A stretch of 64,000 bases of DNA. It comes from Gemmatimonadota bacterium. GTDB taxonomy: Bacteria > Gemmatimonadota > Gemmatimonadetes > Gemmatimonadales > Gemmatimonadaceae. The DNA lies in assembly GCA_016714015.1 (NCBI GenBank), contig JADJNZ010000002.1, forward strand, positions 124,001 to 188,000, given 5' to 3'. This document shows positions 1 through 8,863 of the stretch, piece after piece (positions within the stretch are counted from its first letter, which is position 1; each line of letters begins with the position of its first letter). A program made the translations under genes and the position numbers. A model generated the notes under the pieces. It worked only from the letters and a program-made list of their open reading frames with translations, was not told the DNA's origin and made no database searches.

Positions 1-830
1 TCGCGGATCGACCGCTGGCGCTCCGGCCGCCGCATCCGCTCCAGCACGGCATCGCTCGCATGCTGGATCGGCATGTCGAGGTAGCGCGTGATGCGCGGCG
101 CCCCGGCGATGACCTCGAGCAGGCGCGGCGTGATGCCCGCCGAGTAGAGGTACATGTTGCGGAGCCACGGGATCGACGTCTCGCGGAGCAGCGCCTCGAG
201 CAGCTCGGGGAGCCGCTCGGGACGATCGCGGAGGTCGCGCCCCCAGTGCGCGAGGTCCTGCGCGACGAGGTTCACCTCGCGCGCGCCCTGCAGCTCGAGG
301 AGCTGCGCCTCCTTCACGATGTCGTCGAGCGCGAAGGAGCGGTGCTTCCCGCGCATGAGCGGGATCGCGCAGAAGGCGCAGCCGTGATCGCAGCCCTCGC
401 TCACCTTGAGGTAGCGCACGAACGGCGTGTCGCCCGCGTAGAGCCGGACGCCCGGGTGCTGCGTGACCGGGTCGCCGATGAGTCCCCGCTCGTGGAGCAG
501 CGGGATGAGACGATCCCCTTCGGAGGCGCCGAGGAAGAGGTCGACCTCGGGGAGCGCCTCGACGAGTTCCTGCTTGTGGCGCTCGACCATGCAGCCGACC
601 GCGACGACCGCGGTGGCGCTCCCCTGCTCCTTCATGCGGCCGGCGGCGACGATGGCATCGATCGACTCGGCCTTGGCCGCGTCGATGAAGCCGCAGGTGT
701 TGACGATGATCAGCTCGGCGTCCGCGGCGTCATCGACCTGGACCCCACCATGATCGACGAGCTGCGCCAGGTAGCGCTCGCTGTCGACGGTGTTCTTGTC
801 GCAGCCCAGGGTGATGACGCGGAATCTCAT
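1..830 (-). CDS. rimO: Ribosomal protein S12 methylthiotransferase RimO (3' part outside window)
   Basis: Radical-SAM enzyme that adds a methylthio group to an Asp of ribosomal protein S12. The visible 276 residues begin MRFRVITLGCDKNTVDSER and contain the N-terminal cluster cysteine in NTCGF, the radical-SAM motif CDHGCAFC, and the family segment RYLDMPIQH near the window edge. The frame stays open to base 1, so the rest of the SAM domain and the TRAM domain lie outside. The start ATG at 830 overlaps the stop of yajQ (ATGA), so the two genes are probably translationally coupled. MiaB is the alternative, but the D-K-N-T-V-D-S-E start favours RimO. Confidence 0.9.
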   Translation of the reverse strand, partial: MRFRVITLGCDKNTVDSERYLAQLVDHGGVQVDDAADAELIIVNTCGFIDAAKAESIDAIVAAGRMKEQGSATAVVAVGCMVERHKQELVEALPEVDLFLGASEGDRLIPLLHERGLIGDPVTQHPGVRLYAGDTPFVRYLKVSEGCDHGCAFCAIPLMRGKHRSFALDDIVKEAQLLELQGAREVNLVAQDLAHWGRDLRDRPERLPELLEALLRETSIPWLRNMYLYSAGITPRLLEVIAGAPRITRYLDMPIQHASDAVLERMRRPERQRSIR

Positions 831-1330
831 CGGTAGTTGCCGAAGCCGAGCTGGACGTCGAAGTCCTCGCCGCGCAGGAAGGTCATGACCGCCTGCAACT
901 CGTCGCGCGACGGACTGACGACGCGGACGGTGTCACCCTGGATGGAGGCCTGCACCTTCTTGAACTTCTGCGCCTTGATGGCGGCGACGACCTTCTTGCA
1001 TGTCTCGCCGTCGAGGGCCTGCTTGAGGGTGATGTCGCGATGCCAGGTGTCGCCGCCGCCGGGCGTCGGCTCGCCCGCATCAAGGTTCTTCACCGGCACG
1101 CCGCGCTTGATGAGCTTGGACTGCAGGATGTCCCACATGGCGCGGAGCCGCATGTCGGTGTCGCTCGAGAGCTTGATGAGCCCCTCGGCGCGCTTGAGCT
1201 CGACGGTCGCGAGCTTCGCGTCCTTGAAGTCGTAGCGCTGCGCGATCTCCTTGGCCGACTGATTGACGGCATTGTCGACCTCCTGCAGGTCGACGGAGGT
1301 CGTGATGTCGAAACTGGCGTCCTTGGACAT
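827..1330 (-). CDS. yajQ: YajQ family cyclic-di-GMP/nucleotide-binding protein
   Basis: A 167-residue protein covering the whole YajQ (DUF520) family length, starting MSKDASFDITTSVDLQEVDNAVNQ and ending in the typical FDVQLGFGNYR. Family members have two ferredoxin-like folds and bind nucleotides; some bind cyclic di-GMP and act as transcription co-regulators. The exact role is unknown here. It is first in a two-gene unit with rimO, with a 4-base stop/start overlap. An imperfect GGCTGAAGG-type repeat lies just upstream. Confidence 0.92.
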   Translation of the reverse strand: MSKDASFDITTSVDLQEVDNAVNQSAKEIAQRYDFKDAKLATVELKRAEGLIKLSSDTDMRLRAMWDILQSKLIKRGVPVKNLDAGEPTPGGGDTWHRDITLKQALDGETCKKVVAAIKAQKFKKVQASIQGDTVRVVSPSRDELQAVMTFLRGEDFDVQLGFGNYR

Positions 1331-1340
1331 GGGACGGTCT

Positions 1341-1432
1341 AGGCTGAAGGCTGAAGGATGAAGGGGGAAAGATACCTCCCCGGGGTCCGGAAATCCGCTC
1401 AGCCTTCCTCCTTCACCCTTCCGCCTTCATCC
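1341..1432. repeat. Intergenic CTTCAGCC/GGCTGAAGG repeats, inverted pair
   Basis: Between rpoD and yajQ, a purine-rich run with GGCTGAAGGCTGAAGGATGA (1342-1361) faces a pyrimidine-rich run CAGCCTTCCTCCTTCACCC (1400-1418). The two arms are partly complementary and could form a stem at the end of the rpoD transcript. A closely similar run recurs at 3340-3370. The arrangement suggests a dispersed intergenic or terminator-associated repeat family. Confidence 0.5.
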
Positions 1433-2299
1433 CAGGTAGGATTCGAGCGCCCGCGCCCGCGAGACGTGACGCAGCCTCGACAGCGCCTTCTCCTTGATCT
1501 GGCGCACCCGCTCGCGCGTGATGTTCAGCACGGCGCCGATCTGCTCGAGGGTCATCGGGTCGGACCCGTCGAGTCCGAAGTAGAGGCGCAGGATCTTGGA
1601 CTCGCGCTCCTTCAGGCCGGCGAGCGCCTCGTGGACCGATTCGGAGAGCGCCTTGTCCTCGGTCTCCTGATCGGGCGTCGCGCTCTGCGTGTCGGGCAGG
1701 TAGTCGAGGAGGCGGTTGTCCTCGCCCGGCGACATCGGCGCGTCGAGCGAGAGGTGGGTCTGCGAGATCGCCATCGTCTTGGCGACCTCCTCCTCCGTGA
1801 TCTCCATCCCGTCGGCGATCTCGGCGTGCGTCGCCTCGCGGCCCAGCTCCTGGAGGAGCGCGTTGGCGCGCTTGCCGATGCGGTGCAGCGCGCCGGCGCG
1901 GTTGAGGGGCACCCGCACGATGCGACTCTGCTCGGCGAGGGCCTGGAGGATCGCCTGCCGGATCCACCAGACGGCGTAGGAGATGAACTTGATCCCCTTG
2001 GTCTCGTCGAACTTGTGGGCGGCGCGGATGAGGCCGAGGTTGCCCTCGTTGATCAGGTCGGAGAGGGAGACGCCCTGGTTCTGGTACTTCTTGGCGACCG
2101 ACACGACGAAGCGGAGGTTGGAGCGCACGAGGGTGTCGAGCGCCTCCTGGTCGTCGGTGCGGATCCGCTGGGCGAGGCGCACCTCCTCCTCGCGCGAGAT
2201 CAGCGGGAAGACGCTGATGTCGCGCAGGTATTGGTCGAGCGAGCCCTCGTCATGCAGGTGCCGCTTGTGCGGCGTGCCGTTCGTCCGTCTCACGCGCAT
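1427..2299 (-). CDS. rpoD: Primary RNA polymerase sigma factor (RpoD/SigA type, short form)
   Basis: Sigma-70 subunit that directs RNA polymerase to housekeeping promoters. At 290 residues it lacks regions 1.1 and the non-conserved insert. It has region 1.2 (SLDQYLRDISVFPLISREEE), region 2 (NLRFVVSVAKKYQ; SLSDLINEGNLGLIRAAHKFD; FISYAVWWIRQAILQALAEQ), region 3, and the region 4.2 helix-turn-helix TLEQIGAVLNITRERVRQIK. The region 2.3-2.4 wording closely resembles the primary sigma factors of Bacteroidetes. I chose ATG 2299: an upstream in-frame Met would run into lepB and adds low-complexity sequence. The TAnnTT-like promoters seen in this window fit such a factor. Confidence 0.88.
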   Translation of the reverse strand: MRVRRTNGTPHKRHLHDEGSLDQYLRDISVFPLISREEEVRLAQRIRTDDQEALDTLVRSNLRFVVSVAKKYQNQGVSLSDLINEGNLGLIRAAHKFDETKGIKFISYAVWWIRQAILQALAEQSRIVRVPLNRAGALHRIGKRANALLQELGREATHAEIADGMEITEEEVAKTMAISQTHLSLDAPMSPGEDNRLLDYLPDTQSATPDQETEDKALSESVHEALAGLKERESKILRLYFGLDGSDPMTLEQIGAVLNITRERVRQIKEKALSRLRHVSRARALESYLG

Positions 2300-2381
2300 G
2301 CTCCGTTGGTCCGTGGGGGTGGACCGTCGACGGGAATGTGCAGTGCCGCGCGAGGCGACGGAAGCACCCCCCGCCCGGCCC

Positions 2382-3101
2382 TCACTGGATCCGTTCGCCC
2401 AGCCGCTTCCAGCGGACACGCGTCAGCCAGTCGAAGGCCTCCGCGGTGTCGGGGGAGTAGCTGTAGTAGACCATGACGGGGCTGCCGCGGACGAGCGAGT
2501 CATGCACGAAGCCCCAGTACCGGCTGTCGAGCGAGTTGTCCCGATTGTCACCCAGCATGAAGTAGTGCGCGAGGGGCACGACGAGCGGGCCCCAATTGTT
2601 GCGGGACGGATGATATCGCCGCACGTCGATGCCGGGGGCGACGTAGTCGCGCTGCCAGCGGAAGTCCTCGGCGGCGGGATCGAAATCGAGGTCCCGATGC
2701 GTGGCGTAGCGTTCGCGCTGGGCGATGCCGTTGCGATAGAGGATGCCCTGCTTCATCTCGAGCGTGTCGCGTGGCATGCCGACGAGGCGCTTGACGAAGT
2801 TCTTGGTGGGATCCTCGGGCCACTGGAAGACGACGACGTCACCGACGCCGGGGGCGCGGACGGCGGGGAGGCGCTCATTCAGGACTGGGACTTCCGCGCC
2901 GTAGAGGAGCTTGTTGACGATGAGGAAGTCGCCGACGAGCAGGGTGCCTTCCATCGATCCGCTCGGGATCTTGAACATCTCGAACAGGAAGGCGCGGGCG
3001 AGGAGGAAGATCAGGATGGCGAGCTGGACGGATTTGGCCCAGTCCCAGAGGACGGCGCCGATGCGGCGAGACTTGGGGGATGCGGGGGCCTGATCGCTCA
3101 T
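2382..3101 (-). CDS. lepB: Signal peptidase I
   Basis: Membrane serine protease that removes signal peptides from exported preproteins. The 239-residue protein has one N-terminal membrane segment (about residues 22-40), the catalytic Ser49 in IPSGSMEGTL, the general-base Lys104 in NFVKRLVGMP, and the C-terminal box HYFMLGDNRDNSLDSRYWG. The short cytoplasmic N-terminus and single anchor resemble the Bacteroidetes and Gram-positive forms. It lies upstream of rpoD in the same direction with an 82 bp gap. A purine-rich AAGGA sits just before the ATG. Confidence 0.95.
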   Translation of the reverse strand: MSDQAPASPKSRRIGAVLWDWAKSVQLAILIFLLARAFLFEMFKIPSGSMEGTLLVGDFLIVNKLLYGAEVPVLNERLPAVRAPGVGDVVVFQWPEDPTKNFVKRLVGMPRDTLEMKQGILYRNGIAQRERYATHRDLDFDPAAEDFRWQRDYVAPGIDVRRYHPSRNNWGPLVVPLAHYFMLGDNRDNSLDSRYWGFVHDSLVRGSPVMVYYSYSPDTAEAFDWLTRVRWKRLGERIQ

Positions 3102-3120
3102 CGTCCTTCAGGATATACAC

Positions 3121-3282
3121 CGGCGATGCGGGGACGGGCAGGGGGCGGGATGCGGAGGGCGAACGGCGATGCGGGGCGTACGGGCGGTACGGGGTACGGG
3201 GTGGGGGCCGGATGCGGGGCCCCTCCGCATCGTCCCTGGACGGGCGGGGATCTCGGATGCGGGATGCGGGGTGCGGGATGCG
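3121..3282. repeat. G-rich degenerate GATGCGGG repeats
   Basis: About 160 bases between lepB and the aldehyde dehydrogenase gene are built from variants of GATGCGGG, CGTACGGG and GGTACGGGG on the plus strand. Runs of G could form quadruplex structures. No credible gene is present. The stretch looks like slippage-generated low-complexity DNA. Confidence 0.6.
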
Positions 3283-3283
3283 A

Positions 3284-3322
3284 AGAGGGGCACCCTCGAC
3301 GCTCGGTCAAGGGTGCCCCTCT
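3284..3322 (-). terminator. Hairpin terminator after aldehyde dehydrogenase
   Basis: A perfect 13-bp inverted repeat (AGAGGGGCACCCT at 3284-3296 and its complement at 3310-3322) with a 13-base loop. It lies about 50 bases past the stop of the minus-strand dehydrogenase gene. There is only a weak T-run after it. Confidence 0.65.
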
Positions 3323-3339
3323 GGTGTTGCGTGCGTCTT

Positions 3340-3370
3340 TCTTCCTTCCTCCTTCAGCCTTCAGCTTTCT
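3340..3370. repeat. Third copy of CTTCAGCCTTCAGC intergenic repeat
   Basis: CCTTCCTCCTTCAGCCTTCAGC (from about 3344) just outside the dehydrogenase stop codon matches the runs at 1341-1432. Confidence 0.45.
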
Positions 3371-3372
3371 AC

Positions 3373-4854
3373 TCAGTAGTTGTCGATCTGGGCCCGCTGC
3401 AGGCTACCGCTGTAATCGAGGTACGCCACCTTCGTCTCCGAGTAGAACTCGTAGACCTCCCATCCGCCCTCGCGGTGGCCGTTGCCGGTCTGCTTCACGC
3501 CGCCGAACGGCAGGTGCGCCTCGGCGCCGATGGTCGGGGCGTTGATGTAGGTGATGCCGTTGTCGAGCTCGTTGATGGCGCGGAAGGCGAGGTTCACGTC
3601 CTGCGTGTAGAGCGACGACGAGAGGCCGTACTTCACGCCGTTGTTCACCTTGAACGCCTCGTCCGCATCCTTCACGCGGATGACGCTCAGGACCGGGCCG
3701 AAGATCTCCTCCTGCTCGATGCGCATCCCCGCCTTCACGCCGGCGAAGATCGTCGGCTGGAAGAAGAAGCCCTTCTCCAGGCCCGCGCCGTGCGCGCGCT
3801 GGCCGCCCATCACGAGCTCGGCGCCTTCGCTCAGGCCGATCTCCACGTAGCGCTCGATCTTCGAGATCGAGTCGGCGTGGATCACCGGGCCGACGTCGGT
3901 CCCCGCCTTGCGGCCGTCACCGAGCTTCAGCTGGCTCGCGCGCTCCTTGAGCTTGGCGAGGAACTGGTCGTGGATCCCGTCCTGCAGGATCAGGCGGCTC
4001 GTCGCGGTGCAGCGCTGGCCCGTCGTGCCGAAGGCGCCCCAGAGGACGCCGTCGAGCGCGAGGTCGAGCTTCGCGTCGTCGAGCACGATCTGCGCGTTCT
4101 TGCCGCCCATCTCCAGCGAGAGGCGCTTGTGCATGCGGCCGGCGGTCTCGCCGACCTTGCTTCCCGTCTCCGTCGAGCCCGTGAACGAGAGGAGCGGGAT
4201 CTCCGGATGGTCGACGATCGCCTTCCCCACCTCGCCGTCGCCGTGCACGAGCTGGATCACCTCGGGCGGCAGCCCCGCCTCGAGGAGGATCTCGACGAGG
4301 ACATGGCCGGTGTGCGGCACGTCCTCGGCCGGCTTGAAGATGCAAGCGTTCCCGCAGACGAGCGCGGGGAACATCTTCCACGTCGGGATGGCGAGCGGGA
4401 AGTTGAACGGCGTGATGATGCCGGCGACACCGATCGGGCGGCGGAAGCTCATCGCCCACTTGGAGCGGAGTTCGCTGGGGACCGTGTGCCCGAAGAGGCG
4501 GCGTCCCTCGACCGCGGCGTAGAAGGCCGTGTCGATGCCCTCCTGCACGTCGCCACGCGTCTCGGCGAGCGGCTTGCCCATCTCGCGGGTCATCAGGTCG
4601 GCGAGTTCCTCCTTGCGCGCGGAGAGGATCTCGCCGACGCGGCGGAGGATGTCGCCACGGGCGGGGGCCGGCATGCGCTTCCAGCGCTCGAAGCCGCGCT
4701 TGGCCGACTCGACGGCGCGCTGCACGTCCGCCGCGCCGGACTTGGGGAAGCGGCCGATCACGTCGGCGGTGTTCGCCGGATTGGTGTTCTCGAACCAGGC
4801 GTCGGTGGAGGGGGCCACCCACTCGCCGTTGATGAAATTCTTGAAGGTCGTCAT
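3373..4854 (-). CDS. NAD(P)-dependent aldehyde dehydrogenase
   Basis: Soluble enzyme oxidising an aldehyde to its carboxylate. The 493 residues span the normal family length. Landmarks are the cofactor-binding ITPFNFPLAIPTWKM, the Rossmann turn SFTGSTETGSKVG, general base Glu248 in LEMGGKN, catalytic Cys282 in GQRCTATSR, and EEIFGPVLSVI. The substrate cannot be told from sequence; the Arg-Cys-Thr active-site wording occurs in ALDH groups acting on semialdehydes. It stands alone, preceded by a TATCTT hexamer 8 bases before the ATG and followed by a hairpin. Confidence 0.93.
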   Translation of the reverse strand: MTTFKNFINGEWVAPSTDAWFENTNPANTADVIGRFPKSGAADVQRAVESAKRGFERWKRMPAPARGDILRRVGEILSARKEELADLMTREMGKPLAETRGDVQEGIDTAFYAAVEGRRLFGHTVPSELRSKWAMSFRRPIGVAGIITPFNFPLAIPTWKMFPALVCGNACIFKPAEDVPHTGHVLVEILLEAGLPPEVIQLVHGDGEVGKAIVDHPEIPLLSFTGSTETGSKVGETAGRMHKRLSLEMGGKNAQIVLDDAKLDLALDGVLWGAFGTTGQRCTATSRLILQDGIHDQFLAKLKERASQLKLGDGRKAGTDVGPVIHADSISKIERYVEIGLSEGAELVMGGQRAHGAGLEKGFFFQPTIFAGVKAGMRIEQEEIFGPVLSVIRVKDADEAFKVNNGVKYGLSSSLYTQDVNLAFRAINELDNGITYINAPTIGAEAHLPFGGVKQTGNGHREGGWEVYEFYSETKVAYLDYSGSLQRAQIDNY

Positions 4855-4862
4855 AGCCGGGA

Positions 4863-4868
4863 AAGATA
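4863..4868 (-). promoter_or_regulatory. -10 element (TATCTT) for aldehyde dehydrogenase
   Basis: TATCTT on the minus strand ends 8 bases before the ATG, so transcription should begin at or just before the start codon. No upstream Shine-Dalgarno sequence fits. Confidence 0.5.
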
Positions 4869-4946
4869 ACAGGGCGAGGACCGGCGATGGGTGCGGGGCG
4901 GATCGCTCCCCTTGTCCGGCCGCGCGCGCGGTCGCCAGACTCCGGG

Positions 4947-5429
4947 GTGCCCGTGCGCCTGCGCCCCGCCACCCTCGCCGACGTCCCCCTGCTCCGCCGG
5001 TGGGACGACGATCCGGACGTGGTGAGCTCGGACCCGAACGACGACTGGCACTGGGAGGAGGAGCTGGCGCAGGTGCCCGACTGGCGCGAACCGATGATCG
5101 CCGAGGAGGACGGGCGGCCGATCGGGTTCCTCGACATCATTGACCCGCACCGCGAGACGTCCCGCTACTGGGGCGATGTGCCCCCCGGCCTCCGCGCGAT
5201 CGACATCTGGATCGGGGCGCCCGCGGATCGTGGTCGCGGGCTCGGGACCGAGATGATGCAGCTGGCGATCGCGAAGTGCTTCGCGACGCCCGACGAGACG
5301 GCGATCGTGATCGACCCGCTCGCGTCGAACGTGCGCGCGATCGCGTTCTACGCGCGACTGGGCTTCGTGGCGGTCGAGCGGCGCTGGTTCGGCGCGGACG
5401 ATTGCCTGGTGATGCGACTCGCCCGCTGA
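4947..5429 (+). CDS. GNAT family N-acetyltransferase (AAC(6')-like)
   Basis: Acetyl-CoA-dependent N-acetyltransferase of about 160 residues. It starts with the family N-terminus VRLRPATLADVPLLRRWDDD and carries the acetyl-CoA loop ADRGRGLGTEMMQLAIAKCF and the C-terminal NVRAIAFYARLGF. The pattern DDDPDV...W...IGFLDIID resembles aminoglycoside 6'-acetyltransferases, but environmental relatives often act on other amines or peptides, so resistance cannot be claimed. Start: GTG 4947 (or GTG 4953); an ATG at 4887 would add 20 residues outside the family. Confidence 0.8.
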   Translation: MPVRLRPATLADVPLLRRWDDDPDVVSSDPNDDWHWEEELAQVPDWREPMIAEEDGRPIGFLDIIDPHRETSRYWGDVPPGLRAIDIWIGAPADRGRGLGTEMMQLAIAKCFATPDETAIVIDPLASNVRAIAFYARLGFVAVERRWFGADDCLVMRLAR

Positions 5430-5433
5430 GGCC

Positions 5434-5876
5434 TCACTCGGTGCACGCCCAGCCCGCCGGGTGCGCCTGGGTGGGGATGGCGTATCCGGTGCGCGGGAGC
5501 ACGTCGATCGCGCCCAGCACCAGCCCCCACAACACGAGCAGCAGCGAGAGCGTGTGGGCCTTGGCCGCGCGATGCCGCCACGTCCAGATGCTCGACCACG
5601 TCCCGGCGACGACGAGCGCCACGACCGCGCCGAGATAACCCGCGAGCCCGAGCCCGCAACGCGCCGAGTAGGGCCAGAACACCATGCCGACCCCGAGCGC
5701 GACCGCGAGCGAGAGCCGCGCGAAGACGCCGAAGGTCGAGGTCGTCGCCTGCATCCCCACGGCCTGCGCCTTCGCCGCGGGGGTCGGCGCGCCCTTGGTC
5801 GGGAACATCGCCTCGTCGCTCACTCGCTCCATCTGCTTGTCGATCTTCTTGAGTTCCTCGTCCCAGTTCTTGTCGC

Positions 5877-5880
<4 letters not shown>
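5434..5880 (-). CDS. Membrane protein of unknown function
   Basis: 148 residues: a charged cytoplasmic N-terminus (MSDKNWDEELKKIDKQMERV), then about four hydrophobic segments from residue 50 onward, including ARLSLAVALGVGMVFW, GYLGAVVALVVAGTW and LLLVLWGLVLGAIDVL. No family is recognised. Its start overlaps the end of the ntrX-like gene by 4 bases. It is therefore the last gene of the larE operon and probably co-translated with the regulator. Confidence 0.75.
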
Positions 5881-7243
<1,363 letters not shown>

Positions 7244-7247
<4 letters not shown>

Positions 7248-7900
7248 TCGGTCTTCTTGTAGAGCGTCACCTTGCCGTTCTGCAGGCGCAGGTCGACGAC
7301 GTCATTCGGGAGCGTGACCGGCAATCCGTCCGTCGCGAGGCTGTCGGGACGGGCGCCGGGGCTCCAGCGCCGGACGAGCGCGCCGACCACCGATCGCGGC
7401 ACCTCGATGTTGCGCACCGCGACCTCCTTCAGGCGGAACTGCGCGAGCCCCGGCCGCACCGCGGAGAGCGTGCCGCCCACGAGGAGCGGCTCGGTGTCCT
7501 TGAACAGCCGCGCCACGGGCCCGAGCGCATCCTTCCCGCCGATGTCGGAGAGGCGGATGCGCGTGCGGATGTAGAGCTTGCCGTTCTCGACGATCGCCTG
7601 GGTCGCGGTGTCCTGCTTCGCGACCTCGCTCAGCGCCGAGCCGAGCACGTAGGCGGCGAACTCGGAGGCGGTGAGGGTGACGTAGGCCGGCCCGCCGCGG
7701 CGGCCGAGCGCGGCGATGCGCTCCTTCGCGCGCGCGCCGCCGGCGGGCGTGATCGGCTTCCACCCCGCCGTGTCGGCGGGCGCCTCGACCGCGATCGCCT
7801 GCTTCGCCTTGGGCATCCACCGGTCCCGCGTGTACCACGCGGCCGCGCCGATCGCGGCGAGGACCAGCAGACACCCCATCCTGAACATGAACTTGAACAT
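7244..7900 (-). CDS. Single-pass membrane-anchored protein, unknown function
   Basis: 218 residues with an N-terminal membrane anchor (residues 8-23, MGCLLVLAAIGAAAWY) and a periplasmic domain. The domain alternates charged and beta-prone stretches (KLYIRTRIRLSDIGG, FRLKEVAVRNIEVPRS, VVDLRLQNGKVTLYKK). No family is recognised. The start is ATG 7900, which overlaps the larE stop (ATGA); its own stop overlaps the ntrX start. The tight coupling suggests a function linked to this operon. Confidence 0.78.
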
Positions 7901-8751
7901 CAGTCGCCCCCCGGGAGGATCCCGGCCAGCACGTTGAGCCCACCCGAGCGGAAGCCGCGCGGATCCACCTCCACCTCGGTGAAGCCGGCGGCGCGCACCG
8001 CCGCCTCGAGCCGCGCGCGCGCGTCCCCCACGCTCCAATACGTCCGCGGCCCGGGGTCGAGTTCCACCTTCGCGAGGTCCCCGAAGTAGCGCACGCGCAG
8101 GTTCCCCTCGATGCCGAGCGCCCGCAGCGCCGCTTCCGCCTCCTCCACGCGCCGCAGGCGCAGCGAGGTCACCGCGGTGCCGTACGGCAGCCGCGAGCTC
8201 AGGCAGGGCGACGACGGCTGGTCCCACGTGGGGATGCCGCGCGCCGCCGAGCGCGCGCGGATCTCGTCCTTGGTGAACCCGAGTTCGGCGAGCGGCGAGT
8301 GGACCCCGCGCTCACGCGCCGCCTGTGCCCCGGGCCGATGGTCCCCGAGGTCGTCGGCGTTGGTCCCGTCCACGACGACGGCCAGCCCGCGCGCCGCGGC
8401 GATCGGTGCCAGCCGGCCCCAGAGTTCGCTCTTGCAGAAGTAGCAGCGGTTCACCGGGTTCGCGGCGTAGCGCGGATCGTTCATCTCGTCGGTGTCGACC
8501 TCGAGCACCGGCACGCCGAAGCGATCCGCGACCTCGCGCGCGCGCGCCCACTGCGCGGCCGGATAGGACGCGCTGCGCCCGATCACCGCGAGCGTGCGCT
8601 CCGCCCCGAGCGTCTCGAGCGCGACGCAGGCGAGATACGCCGAGTCCACGCCGCCCGAGAAGCCGATGAGCGCGGAGCCATGGGCGCGGAACCAGTCGGC
8701 GAGGCGCGATTCCTTGGCGACCGCGTCGGCGGCGATATCGGGGGAGGGCAT
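7900..8751 (-). CDS. larE: LarE family ATP-dependent sulfur transferase, three-cysteine type
   Basis: 283-residue PP-loop enzyme related to LarE, which supplies sulfur for the nickel-pincer cofactor of lactate racemase. It shows the PP-loop SGGVDS (32-37), TNADDLGDHRPG, and three cysteines: Cys103 and Cys106 in CYFCK, and Cys183 in SSPCLSSRLPYG. The best-studied Lactobacillus LarE sacrifices a single cysteine, while a second class binds a 4Fe-4S cluster with three cysteines; this protein looks like the second class. No larA, larB or larC is present in the window. Start ATG 8751, with TAGCTT 7 bases before it. Confidence 0.85.
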   Translation of the reverse strand: MPSPDIAADAVAKESRLADWFRAHGSALIGFSGGVDSAYLACVALETLGAERTLAVIGRSASYPAAQWARAREVADRFGVPVLEVDTDEMNDPRYAANPVNRCYFCKSELWGRLAPIAAARGLAVVVDGTNADDLGDHRPGAQAARERGVHSPLAELGFTKDEIRARSAARGIPTWDQPSSPCLSSRLPYGTAVTSLRLRRVEEAEAALRALGIEGNLRVRYFGDLAKVELDPGPRTYWSVGDARARLEAAVRAAGFTEVEVDPRGFRSGGLNVLAGILPGGD

Positions 8752-8758
8752 CGCGAGA

Positions 8759-8764
8759 AAGCTA
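8759..8764 (-). promoter_or_regulatory. -10 element (TAGCTT) for the larE operon
   Basis: TAGCTT on the minus strand, 7 bases before the larE ATG. Same hexamer and near-identical spacing as several other genes here; predicts a leaderless mRNA. Confidence 0.55.
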
Positions 8765-8825
8765 TTGCCCCCCTCGCGATGTGGCAGGCCGAGGCGGGCG
8801 ATCGGACGCCGCGCCGCGAGCGCCG

Positions 8826-8860
8826 CCCGTGGGCGCGGCCCGTGGGCGCGGCCCGTGGGC
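8826..8860. repeat. 13-bp tandem repeat between comM and larE
   Basis: CCCGTGGGCGCGG occurs at 8826-8838 and 8839-8851, followed by a partial third copy to 8860. It lies in the 112 bp gap after the comM stop. Confidence 0.7.
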
Positions 8861-8863
8861 ATC

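Noticed and set aside
2300..2419. N-terminally extended sigma factor (330 residues)
   Set aside because: The extra 40 residues overlap lepB, are low-complexity, and lie outside the sigma-70 family; ATG 2299 fits better.
4947..5429. Aminoglycoside resistance gene
   Set aside because: The sequence is AAC(6')-like, but GNAT proteins of this kind are common in soil chromosomes and no resistance context is present. Kept as a general acetyltransferase.
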